Assembly (NCBI GenBank): GCA_014529385.2
Contig: CM043958.1
Span: 87,518,525-87,582,524 of the forward strand
Direction of reading: 5' to 3'
Length of the DNA stretch: 64,000 nt
From: Adiantum capillus-veneris
Taxonomy: Eukaryota > Streptophyta > Polypodiopsida > Polypodiales > Pteridaceae
Part shown: piece after piece, positions 14,051 through 25,408 of the stretch
How the letters are laid out: the number at the start of each line of letters is the position of its first letter
Numbering within the stretch: the first letter of the stretch is position 1
The notes under the pieces: model-generated
Told to the model about the DNA's origin: nothing
Databases searched by the model: none
What the model saw: only the letters and a program-made list of their open reading frames with translations
Position numbers and translations under genes: made by a program

Positions 14051-15307
14051 TGTAACGTGCATCGGAATGAATGCTTGAACTTTGCTCAAGATGAGTGCTC
14101 CGAACTGTGCTCAAGGTTCTAATTTCTTACAAAAGGGAGAGCCTTCCGTTCTTTAATGAGAGAGTGCAAGTGATCACAAACAAAGTGAATAGACACTGTG
14201 CGTGAAGGTGCATGAGACTGAGAGATAGAGAGAGAAGAGAATACGACACCGGAATGTTGTCAAAACCCTCCTCCGAAGGCCCCACTCTCTATGGCGAGAG
14301 TGGTCTACTATTGATTGCACAATCTCTACAATGCTTGGACTTGCCGACGATGTCGACGACGATGAGGACGATGACGAGACGGGCTGAAATCTGAAAATGC
14401 TAAGGGCTGAAATTTGCAAATCCTTATCTGCTGAATTCTGACTCTATTTTGGTGACGATGTCGGTGACGACGATGTGCTGAAAACGCAGATGCTGAAATC
14501 TGCGTTTTCCGGGCTGAATCTGCAAACTTTGTGGGATCTGACCGTGCGGCGAGGATCTGTTGCGGGAAGGTGAGATTTGCGAGGTTTGGGACTTCTATTG
14601 CGATGTCTGACTGCTGAAAACTGAAAACGCTCGTGCTTATTGACGTTCCGTCGCGATGAATCTGCAAAACGCTAAGGGGTCATGCTGATGCAAAAACGCT
14701 AGGGCTGAAAATGGATCCTGCAAAAATGCTGTGAATCTGCTGGTGCAAACCACTAACGCTAGGGCTGATCTATCCTCTGTTGTCGCTAGGCTGCTGTAGA
14801 TGCAAAAACGCTGGCTGATCTGGGTTCTTAATGGAAAACGCTAGCCTTGCTGCTGTGTTGAAAAATGCTAGGCTTGTCTAGGTCTGTTGGCTGAAAACAC
14901 TGTCTTCTTGCCGGGGGAGTCTTGCTGAGAAGGTGCACTGTTGGATGTCAGGTCCCTGCTGCCTCTTCTGCCAGAAAGTGCTAGCGCTAGGTTTCTATTT
15001 ATACAACTTAGCAAAATTGCCCTACCTACTTTCCAATCAAGTCACTTAAAAATAATAAGTGAAAAATGTCAAAAATAGGTGTATGCACTGTAAAAACGCT
15101 CTTGATGGGTTCTAGTAAAAATCTGATGATCATGTTGTGTGCAACTAGAGGATATGCATCTATTTTAAGTGTTTGGACATACATGGTCTGCGAACAAACT
15201 CATAAAAGTGCTAGAACACTTCCTATTCTAAACTGATTTGACTGAACTGAACCCTAGTCATGTTATAGCTTGTCCAAGTACACATGGGGTTAGATGTGCA
15301 CGTGACA
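14051..15307 (-). repeat. LTR-2 5' LTR (right)
   Basis: 1,257 bp with complete ends TGTCACGTGC..GCACGTTACA when read on the minus strand. Its transcription would run leftwards across the interior. Confidence 0.9.
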
Positions 15308-16403
15308 GCTAGCTGCCCCCCCCACTAGTGGTGGAGGCGCTCACCAGATCTATCTCCTTCATACACCGCATGTGGAAACTTCCCAGAGACGGACAAGCCC
15401 GCCTTGCACTTGAGTCCTCTCGACAGTTAGCCATGCAGGGAGATACATCATGCTGGTATGGGGAGATGACATCATGGTTTCAGGCACATGGGTTCAACAT
15501 AGACAGATTGCCCCCCCCTTCCACTACTCACTGGATGCACCCTCTCTGACTCTTACACAGTCCGAGATCACCAGGCTCATCCGCTAGGACCTGATTCACC
15601 TATACACCAGGAGAACATGGATACAGTCATCACAGGAGATGGGCACGAATATGGCTTTCTACAGAGAGCATCTTCTCCAACTTACAGAGGACGGTTTTGT
15701 GACGAGGCCCTGATACATGGACACCCACTTGTCTCATGGGATACGATGTGCTATTGGCCAGTACGCACATCTTCACACGAGCTGCAGATCGAGACTTGGA
15801 GATACAACAGAGTACCGGCAGAGGCCAAGACATGCCTCCTGTGTGACATGGAGCCTGAGACAGAGTTGCACTACACATGCCACTGCCCCGCCTACTACGA
15901 GATACGTGGCAGCTTCCACTGCTTGTTCAGAGAGGGCTTCGGACCACTCTCCAAAGTCGTGCGGTACGAAGATCAGAGATGCTTGGGTCTGTTTTTGCTC
16001 GAGTTGCGCAGACACAGAGAGAGCCTGATGAGGGGAAAGGCTAGCCAATCTTAGAGACGGATCACAGACTTCTTTAGAGCAGACACTGGACACCCGCAGG
16101 AGCTACTCCCACAAGAGAGCTCGTCGCCTCACACCAGAGGCACACTGATCGACCGAGCTAGGGAGATGCAGACGCCCACGACTGCGGAGGACTACACAGA
16201 ATCGACGGAGGCTGCATCAAAGGATTTGGATCACTTTGGCCCGACATGCACGACGCCCAGTCAGGCTATTGACCATGGACGAGATTGATGAGATCCGCCG
16301 ACGACCGATGTTGGATCTTTTGTGATTTAGCTATCTCACCACATTGTAACTTTCTGGTCTCATAGGTCACTTTGGCCTTTTGAAGATGTTAATATAACAT
16401 TTC

Positions 16404-16406
<3 letters not shown>
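15308..16406 (+). mobile_element. LINE family A, copy A6, part right of LTR-2
   Basis: Resumes with LAAPPLVVEALTRS and continues through the zinc finger (CLLCDMEPETELHYTCHCP near 15,835-15,895) and ORF2 C-terminus to TAG near 16,052. A 3' UTR then ends in GTTAATATAACATTTCATTTC and a TC array. Together with 9,771-10,900 it forms one LINE split by LTR-2. Confidence 0.88.
15617..16054 (+). pseudogene. LINE A ORF2 C-terminus in copy A6
   Basis: 145 codons with the zinc-finger cysteines and histidine intact (C-x2-C..H..C) and the conserved YYEIRG..FHCLFREGFGPLS stretch. Upstream codons (15,328-15,549) are in another frame, so a frameshift near 15,560 separates them. Confidence 0.82.

Positions 16407-16495
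<89 letters not shown>
16407..16495 (+). repeat. (TC)n array, tail of A6
   Basis: 89 bp of pure TC directly after the LINE A terminal sequence, then a second short LINE A 3' UTR piece. Confidence 0.95.
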
Positions 16496-16498
<3 letters not shown>

Positions 16499-16555
16499 TA
16501 TCAGATCCACCACATTGTAACTTTTTGGTCTCATAGATCACTTTGGCCTTTTGCT
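16496..16555 (+). mobile_element. LINE family A, copy A7 (3' UTR scrap)
   Basis: About 60 bp matching the LINE A 3' UTR (TTTGTATCAGATCCACCACATTGTAAC, GGTCTCATAGATCAC, GGCCTTTTG) following a TC array. It lacks the last 20 bp and its own tail. It borders the truncated chromovirus. Confidence 0.8.
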
Positions 16556-16716
16556 TATAAAAAAATAATGTCTCTTCCCTCCACCCCCCTACAAAGAAAC
16601 CCCAAGGTCGTCCTTTGGTTCAGATTTACGAGATCTCAAGTAACTCTCATGTCATTCAAGTTGAAATCCATCATTTAGCGCACAGTTGATGCACAAATTG
16701 TACTTTTAGCACCAAA

Positions 16717-17259
16717 GTGTTTGATAAGCACGATCTTCTCCGTTTCCTCGAGAAGATCAATGGTCACGACGTGACCGTACTCCTTGATAATGGAAGCTCA
16801 CACAATTTTGTGGATGCAAAATTGGTGCTGAAACTGGGCTTGCGGACGTGGGACAGTGACCATGAGTATCGCGTGAAGATGGCTCGTGGTGAGGATACGG
16901 ATGTATGGAATCAAATGGTTCCACATTTGTCGCTCGAGCTAGATGATTACAAAGAGAACCTCGATTTCCACATCATGCGCCTGGATAGAGCAGATGTTAT
17001 TTTTGGAATTCCATGGTTTTATGATAAACAAGACTCATTGTATATAGACTATGTACATCACTCTCTTGTTTTTGTTAAACAAGACATGACTCATGTATCT
17101 GTGTCGCTTTGTAATCAGATTTCTGTAAATAATGGTTTTGCAATACCAGTTGTTATTGCTTTGAAAATGTATAAAGATACGAAATCTTCTGATGTTGACT
17201 TTTATCGATGTGTACCATCTGCTTGGCTTGATTCAAGTGCTTGGTACTTCTGTCATTGA
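16717..17259 (+). pseudogene. Chromovirus aspartic protease region
   Basis: 180 codons. VTVLLDNGSSHNFVD near 16,765-16,810 is the protease active-site region, but the usual D-[ST]-G triad reads D-N-G (16,785-16,793). Further on, DVIFGIPWFY corresponds to the flap and second conserved strand (normally LG-PW). The frame ends in a frameshift before the RT. The Asn is expected to damage activity. Confidence 0.82.
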
Positions 17260-17329
17260 ATTTCGTAAAATGTCTCATGTTCTTCTGTTGAACTTGGGGA
17301 TTCTGAGGAATCCAACCTTATCTAAGAAA

Positions 17330-18222
17330 TCATGACTGATTTCAAGGATGTTTTTCCTGATGATCTACCTCCTAGCTTGTCGCCTTTGAGAGAAGTAGAT
17401 CATGGCATTGAGTTGGTGGCTGGTAGTTAGCCCTTCTCAAAGCAACCCTATCGGTTTAATAAAACCGAGGAGGACGAGATTCAACAGCAGCTGAAAGATT
17501 ATCTCAACAGGGGTTTTATTCAACCAAGTAAATCCCTGTGGGGAGCATCAGTGTTACTTTCTTGAAAGAAGGATAACACTATGCGCTTTTGCGTGGATTA
17601 CAAGGAGTTGAATAAGCTCACTGTCAAGAATAAGTATCCGCTCCCACGTATGGACGATCTAATAGATCGGCTCCATGGAGCGCTGTATTTTACAAAGATA
17701 GACCTGCGATCAGGCTATCATCAGATACAGATCAAACTGGAAGACATTCCTAAGACAAGTTTCCATACGCGTTATGGTCACTATGAGTTTTTGGTCTTGC
17801 CTTTTGGTTTGACCAATGCTCCAGCTACGTTTCAACAGATGATGAATGATCTGCAAAGACCGTTTCTAGGCAACTTCGTTGTTGTATTTCTCGATGACAT
17901 CTTGATCTACAACCAAAGTTTGTCTCAGCACTTAGCGCATATACGCATTGTTCTTGAAGTATTGACATCTGAGAAGCTTTATGCTAAGGCCTCAAAGTGT
18001 GAATTCTTCAAGAAAGAGCTTCTATACTTGGATCACATCATTACTCACGATGGAATTCGCGTTGACCCCAAAAAGTTGGATAAAGTGCGAAATTGGCCCA
18101 TTCTGAAGAATGTACGCCAAGTAAAGTCTCTTTTACGCTTTACAGGATTCTTTCGCAAATTTATCAAGAATCCGATAGCTATTTTCGCAAGATATGAAAC
18201 GAGGTCGAAGCAAGGCATGATT
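17330..18222 (+). pseudogene. Chromovirus reverse transcriptase
   Basis: After a region with stops (near 17,430 and 17,563), a clean frame from 17,581 gives MRFCVDYKELNKLTVKNKYP, FTKIDLRSGYHQIQI, LPFGLTNAPATFQQMMN and FLDDILIYN (the catalytic DD pair near 17,892). RT connects to KFIKNPIAIFA and then jumps directly to sequence upstream of integrase, so most of RNase H is deleted near 18,175-18,260. Confidence 0.9.
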
Positions 18223-18239
18223 CCTGTACAAGCTTGGGT

Positions 18240-18978
18240 GGTCCAGAGACCCAAGTGAGTCATGTCGGAGAAACGAAACAGCGACAATATTCCATTAGTG
18301 GTGGACTATTGTTCAGAAATGGAAAAGTCTGCGTGCCGGAAATCGATGAGGTTAGACAAAGGATTTTGTTCGAATGCCACGATGTTCCTAGCGCTGAGCA
18401 CCCAAGCATCCAGAGAACCTTGGCTTTGGTCAAGCGATATTTCTATTGGCCAAGAATGCGCTCTTACATAGAGAGCTATGTGAAGAGATGCGCTCAATGT
18501 CAGGTCAATAAGGCAGAGCGCCTTAAGAAAGTTGGCCTGCTACATCCATTGGAAATCCCAGATGCCAAGTGGGAGAGTATTTCCATGGACTTCATCGTTG
18601 GTTTGCCAAATACTAGTCGGGGCAATGACGCCATTTAAGTTGTGATCGATAGACTTACAAAAATGGCGAAAATTAGTCCGACGAAGTCGACAATAAAAAG
18701 CTTTGTCGATCAGCTCTACAAGCTGTATGGTCTGACAGAGGATATCGTGAGTGATCGAGATACTAAATTCACTAGCCCATTTTGGCAGGATGTTTGATCA
18801 TCTTCAGATGAAGTTGAGTATGTCGTCTTTTGACCATCCTAAGTTCGACGGACAAACTGAGAGGATGAATCAGACGTTAGAGGACACGTTGAGAGCCTAT
18901 GTCTCTCACAGGCAGTCTGATTGGGAAAGGTAACTTCCACAATTAGAGTTTGCCTACAATAGTGGCAAGAATTCTGCT
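18240..18978 (+). pseudogene. Chromovirus integrase, first part
   Basis: The N-terminal zinc-binding domain shows EHPSIQRTL, YFYWPRMRSYI and CAQCQVNKAE (H-H-C-C pattern). The core begins with SISMDFIVGLP (first catalytic Asp). The second Asp lies in SDRDTKF near 18,750-18,770. There are stops near 18,636 and a frameshift near 18,800. It is interrupted at 18,979 by a small retroposon. Confidence 0.87.
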
Positions 18979-19180
18979 ACTGGCTCAGATGGCACTACCG
19001 TCCACCTGTGTGGCTTTTCCCTCCTCCCATTTCTTGATTTAGCCTCATTGTACATATGCTGTTTTTTCATTGGGAGAGTCTCCCCATCATGGTTGTTGTA
19101 GCCCTCTCTTGAAGAGGTGGTTGTAGCCCTATGGACAGTTTCATTAACTAATAGAAGGATCTTTTTCTTGGAAAAAAAAA
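18979..19180 (+). mobile_element. Short poly(A)-tailed retroposon inside the integrase
   Basis: About 200 bp ending in A9-10, flanked on both sides by AATTCTGCT. Removing it restores the integrase sequence AYNSGKNSALLDLA. Length, poly(A) and target duplication fit a SINE or a severely 5'-truncated LINE. I see no tRNA-like A and B boxes, so a truncated LINE end is more likely. Confidence 0.75.
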
Positions 19181-19448
19181 ATTCTGCTCTATTGGATTTA
19201 GCCCACTCATGCCGATGTACGGATTTGAGCCTAAATCGCCGATTGTTGTTGGCTTAGAAAAAGTCAAGGAACGCCAAGCTCGTGATTTCTTGTATGACAT
19301 GCAGGAAATGCTCGTCTTGGCTAAGGAAGGTATAAGAACAGCTCGTGATCGAGTCACTACTTATGCTAATCAAAAGAGATCTCCCAGGACTCTAGATGTG
19401 GGACAATGGGTCTATCTGAAGATACCCATGGATTCCAAGACCATGTGA
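19181..19448 (+). pseudogene. Chromovirus integrase, second part
   Basis: Continues after the retroposon: MPMYGFEPKSPIV, then KVKERQARDFLYDM and NQKRSPRTLDVGQWVYLKI, the typical C-terminal integrase region that precedes the GPF/Y module. A TGA lies at about 19,446. Confidence 0.83.
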
Positions 19449-19838
19449 ACAGGAAAGCATTATAAGCTTTCAGCTAGATATTCTGGTCCATTCTTGGTCA
19501 CAAAGAAAATTGGCCAAGTTGCCTATAAACTGGCTCTTCCTTCGGATGTTAGTGTGCATCCAGTGTTTCATGTCAGCCGCCTTAAAGGAAAATTAGGCGA
19601 AGCAGACATTGTTGTGCCTATCGAGGAAAATGTATGCCAAGATATCCAAACTGAATATATTCCTCGAGAACCACAGGCAGTTTTAGATCATCGTACCCGT
19701 CATTCGCGCCAAAAGGCTTATGAAGAGTACTTAATTAAATGGAAGGGTCGATCTGAAAGGTTCGCCACTTGGGAATCAGTTAGAGCTTTGAAAGCTCAGT
19801 ATCCCCACTTCATTGACAAGGACATCAATGGTTCTTAA
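19449..19838 (+). pseudogene. Chromovirus GPF/Y module and chromodomain
   Basis: LSARYSGPFLVTKKIGQVAY is the GPF/Y module, followed by HPVFHVSRLKG. Then a chromodomain: AVLDHRTRHSRQKAYEEYLI, KWKGRSERFATWE, with the aromatic residues expected in a histone-methyl-lysine cage. It ends with TAA at 19,836-19,838. Chromodomains of this type direct integration into heterochromatin. Confidence 0.88.
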
Positions 19839-19849
19839 GGGGGGAAGTA
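19837..19849 (+). promoter_or_regulatory. Polypurine tract of the chromovirus
   Basis: AAGGGGGGAAG immediately follows the chromodomain stop codon and precedes the LTR start TGCTATGTCC. Confidence 0.75.
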
Positions 19850-20330
19850 TGCTATGTCCCGCTCATAGGAGAGGGGATCTAGCCTAGACGCCGTCGGGAT
19901 GGGCGTCGAGTGTCCGGGAAGACGCAGTGTGAAACCGGCCAATGTGGCCGGCCATTATTATAAAAGGGAGGCCAAGGCCTCATTTGCAGTTATTGACCCC
20001 CACTGACAGAGTGCCAATGGTTAGCCCACAAGGCTAGGAGTGCTCGAGGAGGTGAGGCTGGGTGGTATGGGATGCTCGGTCTTACAGAGGCACGCCTACG
20101 TCCTCGGACGCTAGCCTCGGCACGGGGGAGCTGCCGGATGGTGGCTATGGTCGGTGGTTCGTCCGACCCGTGTCTGTAGGCGGTCCGTGTAGCCGGAAGA
20201 TCCACTCCCTGTGTTCGTTTCACATAGAGTGCCCAATCTATACTGCAATGATGTAAGCATGCGGGTAGGATTTGTCAGAGAACCCTGAAAAAGAGTGTGG
20301 AGTCCCGGAAATTGCAAAGCCATGCAACTA
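19850..20330 (+). repeat. Chromovirus 3' LTR (right edge approximate)
   Basis: Begins TGCTATGTCCCGCTC. A likely TATA box (TTATTATAAAAGGG) lies near 19,955-19,970. No matching 5' LTR is in the window, so the right end cannot be fixed; it lies somewhere before the minus-strand LINE C sequence. Confidence 0.6.
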
Positions 20331-21122
20331 CCCCCCATGTCACAACTCCGTCATGAACTCCCACTCAAATCAGCATACAACAAACCGCCCTCCTGAGCAT
20401 ACGGACAACCGTGAACACTTCCTTAAGGACTCAGGCTGCAAAGTACATATCTAGCCAATCAGATCATGACCAGTAATCTCAGCCCACCTGCCCATGCAAT
20501 CCTACATGTGCAATCACCCACGTGACATAGCATATCCAGCGGCTGATCCTAATGCTCCAAATGCATGACCAAAACTATTGTTCAAAGGCTCGAGAGATGT
20601 GCTCATCTCGTCTGATCGAAGGGGACAGTGAGCTGGGTGTTGTGTCCTCAAGATGCTCCTCCTCCCAAGGGATACAATGTATTCGAAAAAGGAAAGAGGG
20701 GCCCCATCAGCCTCTAAAGAAGGCCACTGCCACTCACGAGGATCCCAATCCAGCTCAACCAATGGTCGTCCCTGCCAAATCCACAACCTCCAAAACGATG
20801 TCTCCTTTGTTTTGCAAACAAAGTAATTACAAGAGTGTTGCCCCAAAGAGCCCATCACTCGAACAGGCTGCCAAAAAGCATCTAGCCGCTGATCAAAGAC
20901 CCCTCACCCTAAGAAGCCAATCTAATGTGATATCCATGATGACCAGTCTTTGCAATGCCAAACACCTGTGTCTCATGCTGCACAACAATCGACCGGCTAG
21001 AGTGACGGTCAAAGAACGCCCACCAGCGTTGATGAAGGGGTAAAACAGTCTATCCCCCAATGAAGGCATGCCAATAAACACGAATAGCCACATCAATCTC
21101 TCACATACGTGCGAAAACCCCT

Positions 21123-21854
21123 CTACAAATCCAATAGGTAGTGCCAATGACCTCTGCACCAAACTAAGGAAGCCTGACTATCCTTCGATCTAGCCCCATC
21201 AATGTGTGTCCTCTCTCTTAGTTGTCGCCCCTCTGAATTCGCCACACGCGCATTCCAAATAAGGGGCTGCCTCTCTACCTCCTCCAAACAGTGTGGGTGT
21301 CGAATCAAAGCAACACGCAAATCCATCCAATCCTCAGCAAGCAGCACATAAAGGGTGATACATGAGACATATCCAAAGGTGCATCCATTAAAAATGAAAG
21401 GGATGGTCAAGCGCCAAGCACCATAGTTGTCCGTAGACCCAAAACCAGGAGAGACATGTAACAAAGCATGGTATAAAAATTGCTTCCAAGGCTCATACCC
21501 AAGAAACAATCTGCGTACTATGAGCTTGGCAAGCAATGCCTTGCTATGCATCTCGGATCAATAATCCCCAATCCTCTCTCCTCTCTAGGCAAGACAACTT
21601 TGTCCCAATGAGCTCGCAGGCGTGTATCAGTAGATCCATATAAACCACTCCACAAGAAGTTGTGCCAGCTACGTGCCATGACTCCAAAGTGAAGAGTCAT
21701 GCAAAATGTTGTAAAGCAGGCCTTCGCAAGGACCTGATTCACCACAAGGATGGCAAACAAATGTTGAATCGCAAGGATGGGAGACAAATGCAAGGAAGAC
21801 CAATTGCAAAGCTTCCTCCTGATAGACTATAAAATTGGCTCAACTTGTTGCCCA
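21123..21854 (-). pseudogene. LINE C: region after RT
   Basis: Open pieces encode NFLWSGLYGSTDTRLRAHWD, KVVLPREERGLGIIDPRCIA (the plant-LINE post-RT motif, a KVxLPxxEGGLGI-like pattern), and further downstream FLGYEPWKQFLYHALLHVSP. A frameshift near 21,540 separates the pieces. Confidence 0.78.
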
Positions 21855-22685
21855 TGTCACGTGCACATCTAATCCTATGTGCATGTGGACAAGCTGTAAC
21901 TCCTATTTCTAGGGTTTAAGATAGCTTAGTAGTGTTCTGGCACCCTTGTGAGCCTGTACGTAGGATGTGCATGTCTAGGCACTTTAGAGTAGCTGCATAC
22001 CCTCTGATTGCACATGAGCACAATGAGTGTCTGCTAGGTGTAGGCATTGGGGAGTGTTCCCATACAACACCGTTAGTACCAAGCCTAGGTAATAACTGCA
22101 TACGAAGCGCCTCTTATTAGTAGTTCATGAACTTATTAATAAGAGACATATTAGCATCATTTTATAAAGTTGTGGAGGCTCAAATCTGACATTGCTCACC
22201 CAGACTTTTGCACCTAATAGGAGACCCTAGGGTTCATCCCTCTTGACATCCAGTACCCACAACACAAGCATCTTCAACGTTTTTCATCCATTAGCTCATC
22301 GCCAGCTTTAGCAACAGAATCAGCCCACCGTTTTCAGATTTCAGCCCTAGCCTCATCATCAAATCGCAGCAAGATCCCATCAGCATCTCAGCATCTAGGA
22401 CCATTGTCTCAGCATTTGTGCAATCTAAAGCAAATACCTCTCTAGCCATACAGAGGCGGGCCCTTGGAGGGGGGTTTGGGACCCCATCTAGTGTAAGTCT
22501 TCTTTCTATCTCTTCACTCACAGAACCTTCACTCACAATATTGTTCTCTCTTCTATCTCTAGTCTTTGCATATCTCTCATGAAGTGAAAGGAACTCTATC
22601 ATTCAGTAAAAGGAATCTTGAGTACGCATTGAGCACTCATCCTAAGCATTCACCCTAAATCACTTCCAATGCACATCACAGCTCA
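21850..22685. mobile_element. Solo LTR of family LTR-2 with target duplication
   Basis: 826-bp LTR at 21,855-22,680, plus-oriented, starting TGTCACGTGCACATCTAATC and ending CCAATGCACATCACA. Both ends match the LTR-2 element at 10.9-15.3 kb. Flanks are GCCCA (21,850-21,854) and GCTCA (22,681-22,685), a 5-bp target duplication with one change. It arose by recombination between the two LTRs of a full element inserted in LINE C. Confidence 0.83.
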
Positions 22686-22699
22686 TAAGACACATCAAT

Positions 22700-23130
22700 G
22701 CCAACGTGAAAACCCAAGTATCCGCAAGTCTGTCCTCTGGGCAACCATGTGAAATTGTCTTGCACACCCCACTAACAATCCCCATTAACTCCTAGAAGAA
22801 AACCAAAATGCAAAGACAAAGTGTCATCTGCATAATCTTGATCCAACAAATTTGGTGAACCATCCAATGACATAGCAAGACCTCACAACTATAGAGTCCA
22901 ACCTCACACAAAGAGCGACATGGCCTAACCAAAGAGCAAAAACAAGGTGCCAAGGGACATCCTTGCCGGATAGAGTGAGAAACATGCAATCTACGCCCAA
23001 TGCGGCGTCTAATCGTGACAACACTTGAAGCGGTACAATATAACGCAACAACTCCAGAGATCTATCGCATGGGGAAACCCATCCTCTACATAGTGCCCTC
23101 CAAAAGACTACAATCAGCTCTATCATAAGT
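22700..23130 (-). pseudogene. LINE C reverse transcriptase palm
   Basis: HSIRQGCPLAPCF and, in the next frame, DQDYADDTLSLHF with the catalytic YADD at 22,823-22,834. A frameshift lies between them near 22,900. The palm residues are preserved, but the frame is not. Confidence 0.8.
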
Positions 23131-23482
23131 CTTCTGAAAATCGAGAAGCATGATAGCTATTGGCTGTCCCAACTGTCGTGCCCACTCAATTGCCTCATAA
23201 AAGGTGAAGATGTTGCCCAAAATACATCCATCCTACACAAAACATGTCTGTGAAGCATTGATGAGGTTGAGCAAAAACCGTCTCAAATGCATACTAATCA
23301 TGCGGGCTAACATCTTATAACCAGCCTCCACTATTGGAGGGAAGATGCATCTCCACCTTTTGCTATAAGAGAAATGAGCCCCGAGCCTGTAGTGCAACAA
23401 ATATATGCTGCAAACATGAGGGCTTAACTAGACTGAGCACATCCGAAAACTGCAAGAATTTTTTTTGTGTCGACCCATCCTC

Positions 23483-23986
23483 TCAAGTACAAGAGGCAAC
23501 CATCAATACCAACCATTGCATCATGCGTCTCTCAGGCATACTGAAATAAGCCAGTAAATTGTGACGCATAGCCTCTGTAACCACTGGCTGAACATGAGAG
23601 CAAACCTCCTCTCTAGCATGCATAAAATCATTAGTCAATGGATCTGCACCAAACAAGAGAACAAAATAGTCTGAAGCTATGCCAAGGACCTCATTTACAT
23701 CTCTGTGCACCCTGTCTATAGGATCGGGCAAGGCTTCAATAGCAGTCCCTGTGGATCGCTCCCTGAAGTGTGCAAAGAAATCCCTATTTCTCCTATCAAC
23801 CTTGGATATCAATGTCGAGAACAAGGCATGATAGGAGAATTCAAATCTCTCTCTCTGAATGAGGCTAAGAGTCTCTCTGGTGTCAATCTCGCGTTCTCCC
23901 AAAAACCCATCTCCTAGAAACTCCTCAAGCTGCCTGCATATGCATCTCAAACAATACTCTCCCTGCGAAACAGAGCTTGTTGCCAC
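23483..23986 (-). pseudogene. LINE C linker between endonuclease and RT
   Basis: 167 open codons. SKVDRRNRDFFAHFRERST, DVNEVLGIASDYFVLLFGAD and VVTEAMRHNLLAYFSMPE match the linker that precedes the RT in plant LINE ORF2 proteins (a conserved D.N..FF..H..R segment followed by the F..LF segment). Confidence 0.78.
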
Positions 23987-24276
23987 AGGCAGCCTGCGAT
24001 GTCACAGTAATGCATGCAACCAAATGAGTCGCTGGCTCATAAAGCATCCTGCCGCACCAAATCGGGCATGTGTCATCCTCGTCTAGGCATAGAGGAAGTC
24101 TGAAATCTCAAATGCAAAGAAATTGGGGCATGCTCAAATAAGATTGCAGCAAGCCAATTCGTAACTCTACCACGAGATGCTGCCCAAGAGCCAATGTAAA
24201 ATCTATCTAATCGCTCTAGCAAGTGACTTGGCTGTCTTCTGAAACCCCCAAAAAAACTGCAAGGACTGCGTAGTGC

Positions 24277-24945
24277 GAGTCTGTAATAAACTACTGACGT
24301 GTCAAAGCCTATAGAATGGAGCCAACTTACAGATGCCGACCGAGGGGCCTAAACCCTAAGAAGAACAAGTAACAGAAGAAGTCCTCCCAACTTATGGGGA
24401 CCCCGTCCGATGGGGCCCCAAGTGACATAAAGGATTAAAATAAAGCAAGACCCGCACACACACAAAAACTAATGACGTGGCACATTTCCGAAAATTGCGC
24501 TAGCATTATAACATGGCAGGCTCTACGGATTTCCGCGTTTTGCGTTGGCTGATGACGTGGCAGCTGTACGAATTCCGTGATTTATGCTGGCAGCTTTTTG
24601 GCTTTGCTTTTGGACCAGATGCTTTTGAGTTTGAAGGCTTTTCACTGTAATTGCTTTTTAGGCCAAGGGCTTTTAAATATGAGGTTAGGGCTCATTCTCT
24701 GGCATGCTTCCTGGAGAAGGTGCAGAGTCTAGAGTACTGGCTTGTACTGTGTTGATGCAATGCAATATAAAGAAATACCGAAAGGGGCGCCAAGGTTTGG
24801 GGCCAATACTCTCTGGGGTGGAATTTCGCCACTCCGTGTCGCATGTTGTCTCTTTCTCTCTCAGTTCAGTTGTTATTTGAAGTGCTTAAAGTTGTTCAGT
24901 CTGTTCTTTTCTATTGGCACGTGGTGCCCGTCTTGTGACAGAGTC
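24277..24945 (+). mobile_element. Solo LTR of family LTR-3 with target duplication
   Basis: 659-bp LTR at 24,282-24,940, flanked by perfect 5-bp duplications GAGTC (24,277-24,281 and 24,941-24,945). It matches the LTR at 38,519-39,144 in inverse orientation along its length. It contains three TGACGT boxes (24,295; 24,473; 24,553), a TTTAAATAT promoter-like motif near 24,671, and the conserved block ACCGAAAGGGGCGCCAAGG. It is inserted in the LINE C endonuclease, whose sequence rejoins across it. Confidence 0.88.
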
Positions 24946-25408
24946 AAGGACGGAACATGCCAGGCATTTGTACCAAAAACTGCAAAAAGGAATCTATCCC
25001 AAGCATTTCTCTCAAGTGGCGCAATAGATGGCAAATTAGGCATCATAACTACCCGCTAATCCTTGGAAGTCTCTACATTGTTGAAAACTCCCCCAGCAAT
25101 CCATGAATCCGTAGTAGGCAATGCATCCACAATTTGCTGTCAAAACTCAGCTATCACGAGCCGCAGTGGAGGCAAAGATACACATCACTCCTACCAAAGA
25201 ATCATCAATCGCAAAAGAAATCCACAAGTCTCAGAATCCCGTCTTCTTCCTCATTTATGTCGTCCAAGTCCTCATCGTCAAAGTCGACTACATCCCTATG
25301 ATGCTTCCCAAGGGCACCCTGAGCATCGAATGCATCGAGACAAACACCCTTGCCGCCATATCGGAAATAGCCACTTTCTGCCCAAAGAAACCCGGAAAAG
25401 ATTTTGAC

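Larger units (their letters stand above)
10901..15307 (-). mobile_element. LTR-2: minus-strand LTR retrotransposon inside LINE A copy A6
   Basis: Two direct repeats of about 1.26 kb flank a 1.88-kb interior. On the minus strand the right LTR (14,051-15,307) is the 5' LTR, followed at once by a primer-binding site, and the left LTR (10,901-12,168) is the 3' LTR, preceded by a purine tract. LTR ends are TGTCACGTGCAC and GCACGTTACA. The outer 13 bp of the left LTR and a few LINE bases are missing, so no target duplication remains. The interior has no RT or integrase, so the element was non-autonomous or is internally deleted. Confidence 0.9.
16556..20330 (+). mobile_element. 5'-truncated Ty3/gypsy chromovirus
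   Basis: Order of parts: protease, reverse transcriptase, a deletion where RNase H should be, integrase, chromodomain, polypurine tract, 3' LTR. This order (RT before integrase) and the chromodomain place it among Ty3/gypsy chromoviruses. The 5' LTR, primer-binding site and most of gag are absent, and a poly(A)-tailed insertion interrupts the integrase. Left and right boundaries are approximate. Confidence 0.87.

Noticed and set aside
18979-19180. An intron in the chromovirus integrase
   Set aside because: No GT-AG ends; instead a poly(A) run and flanking direct repeats, which indicate a retroposon.
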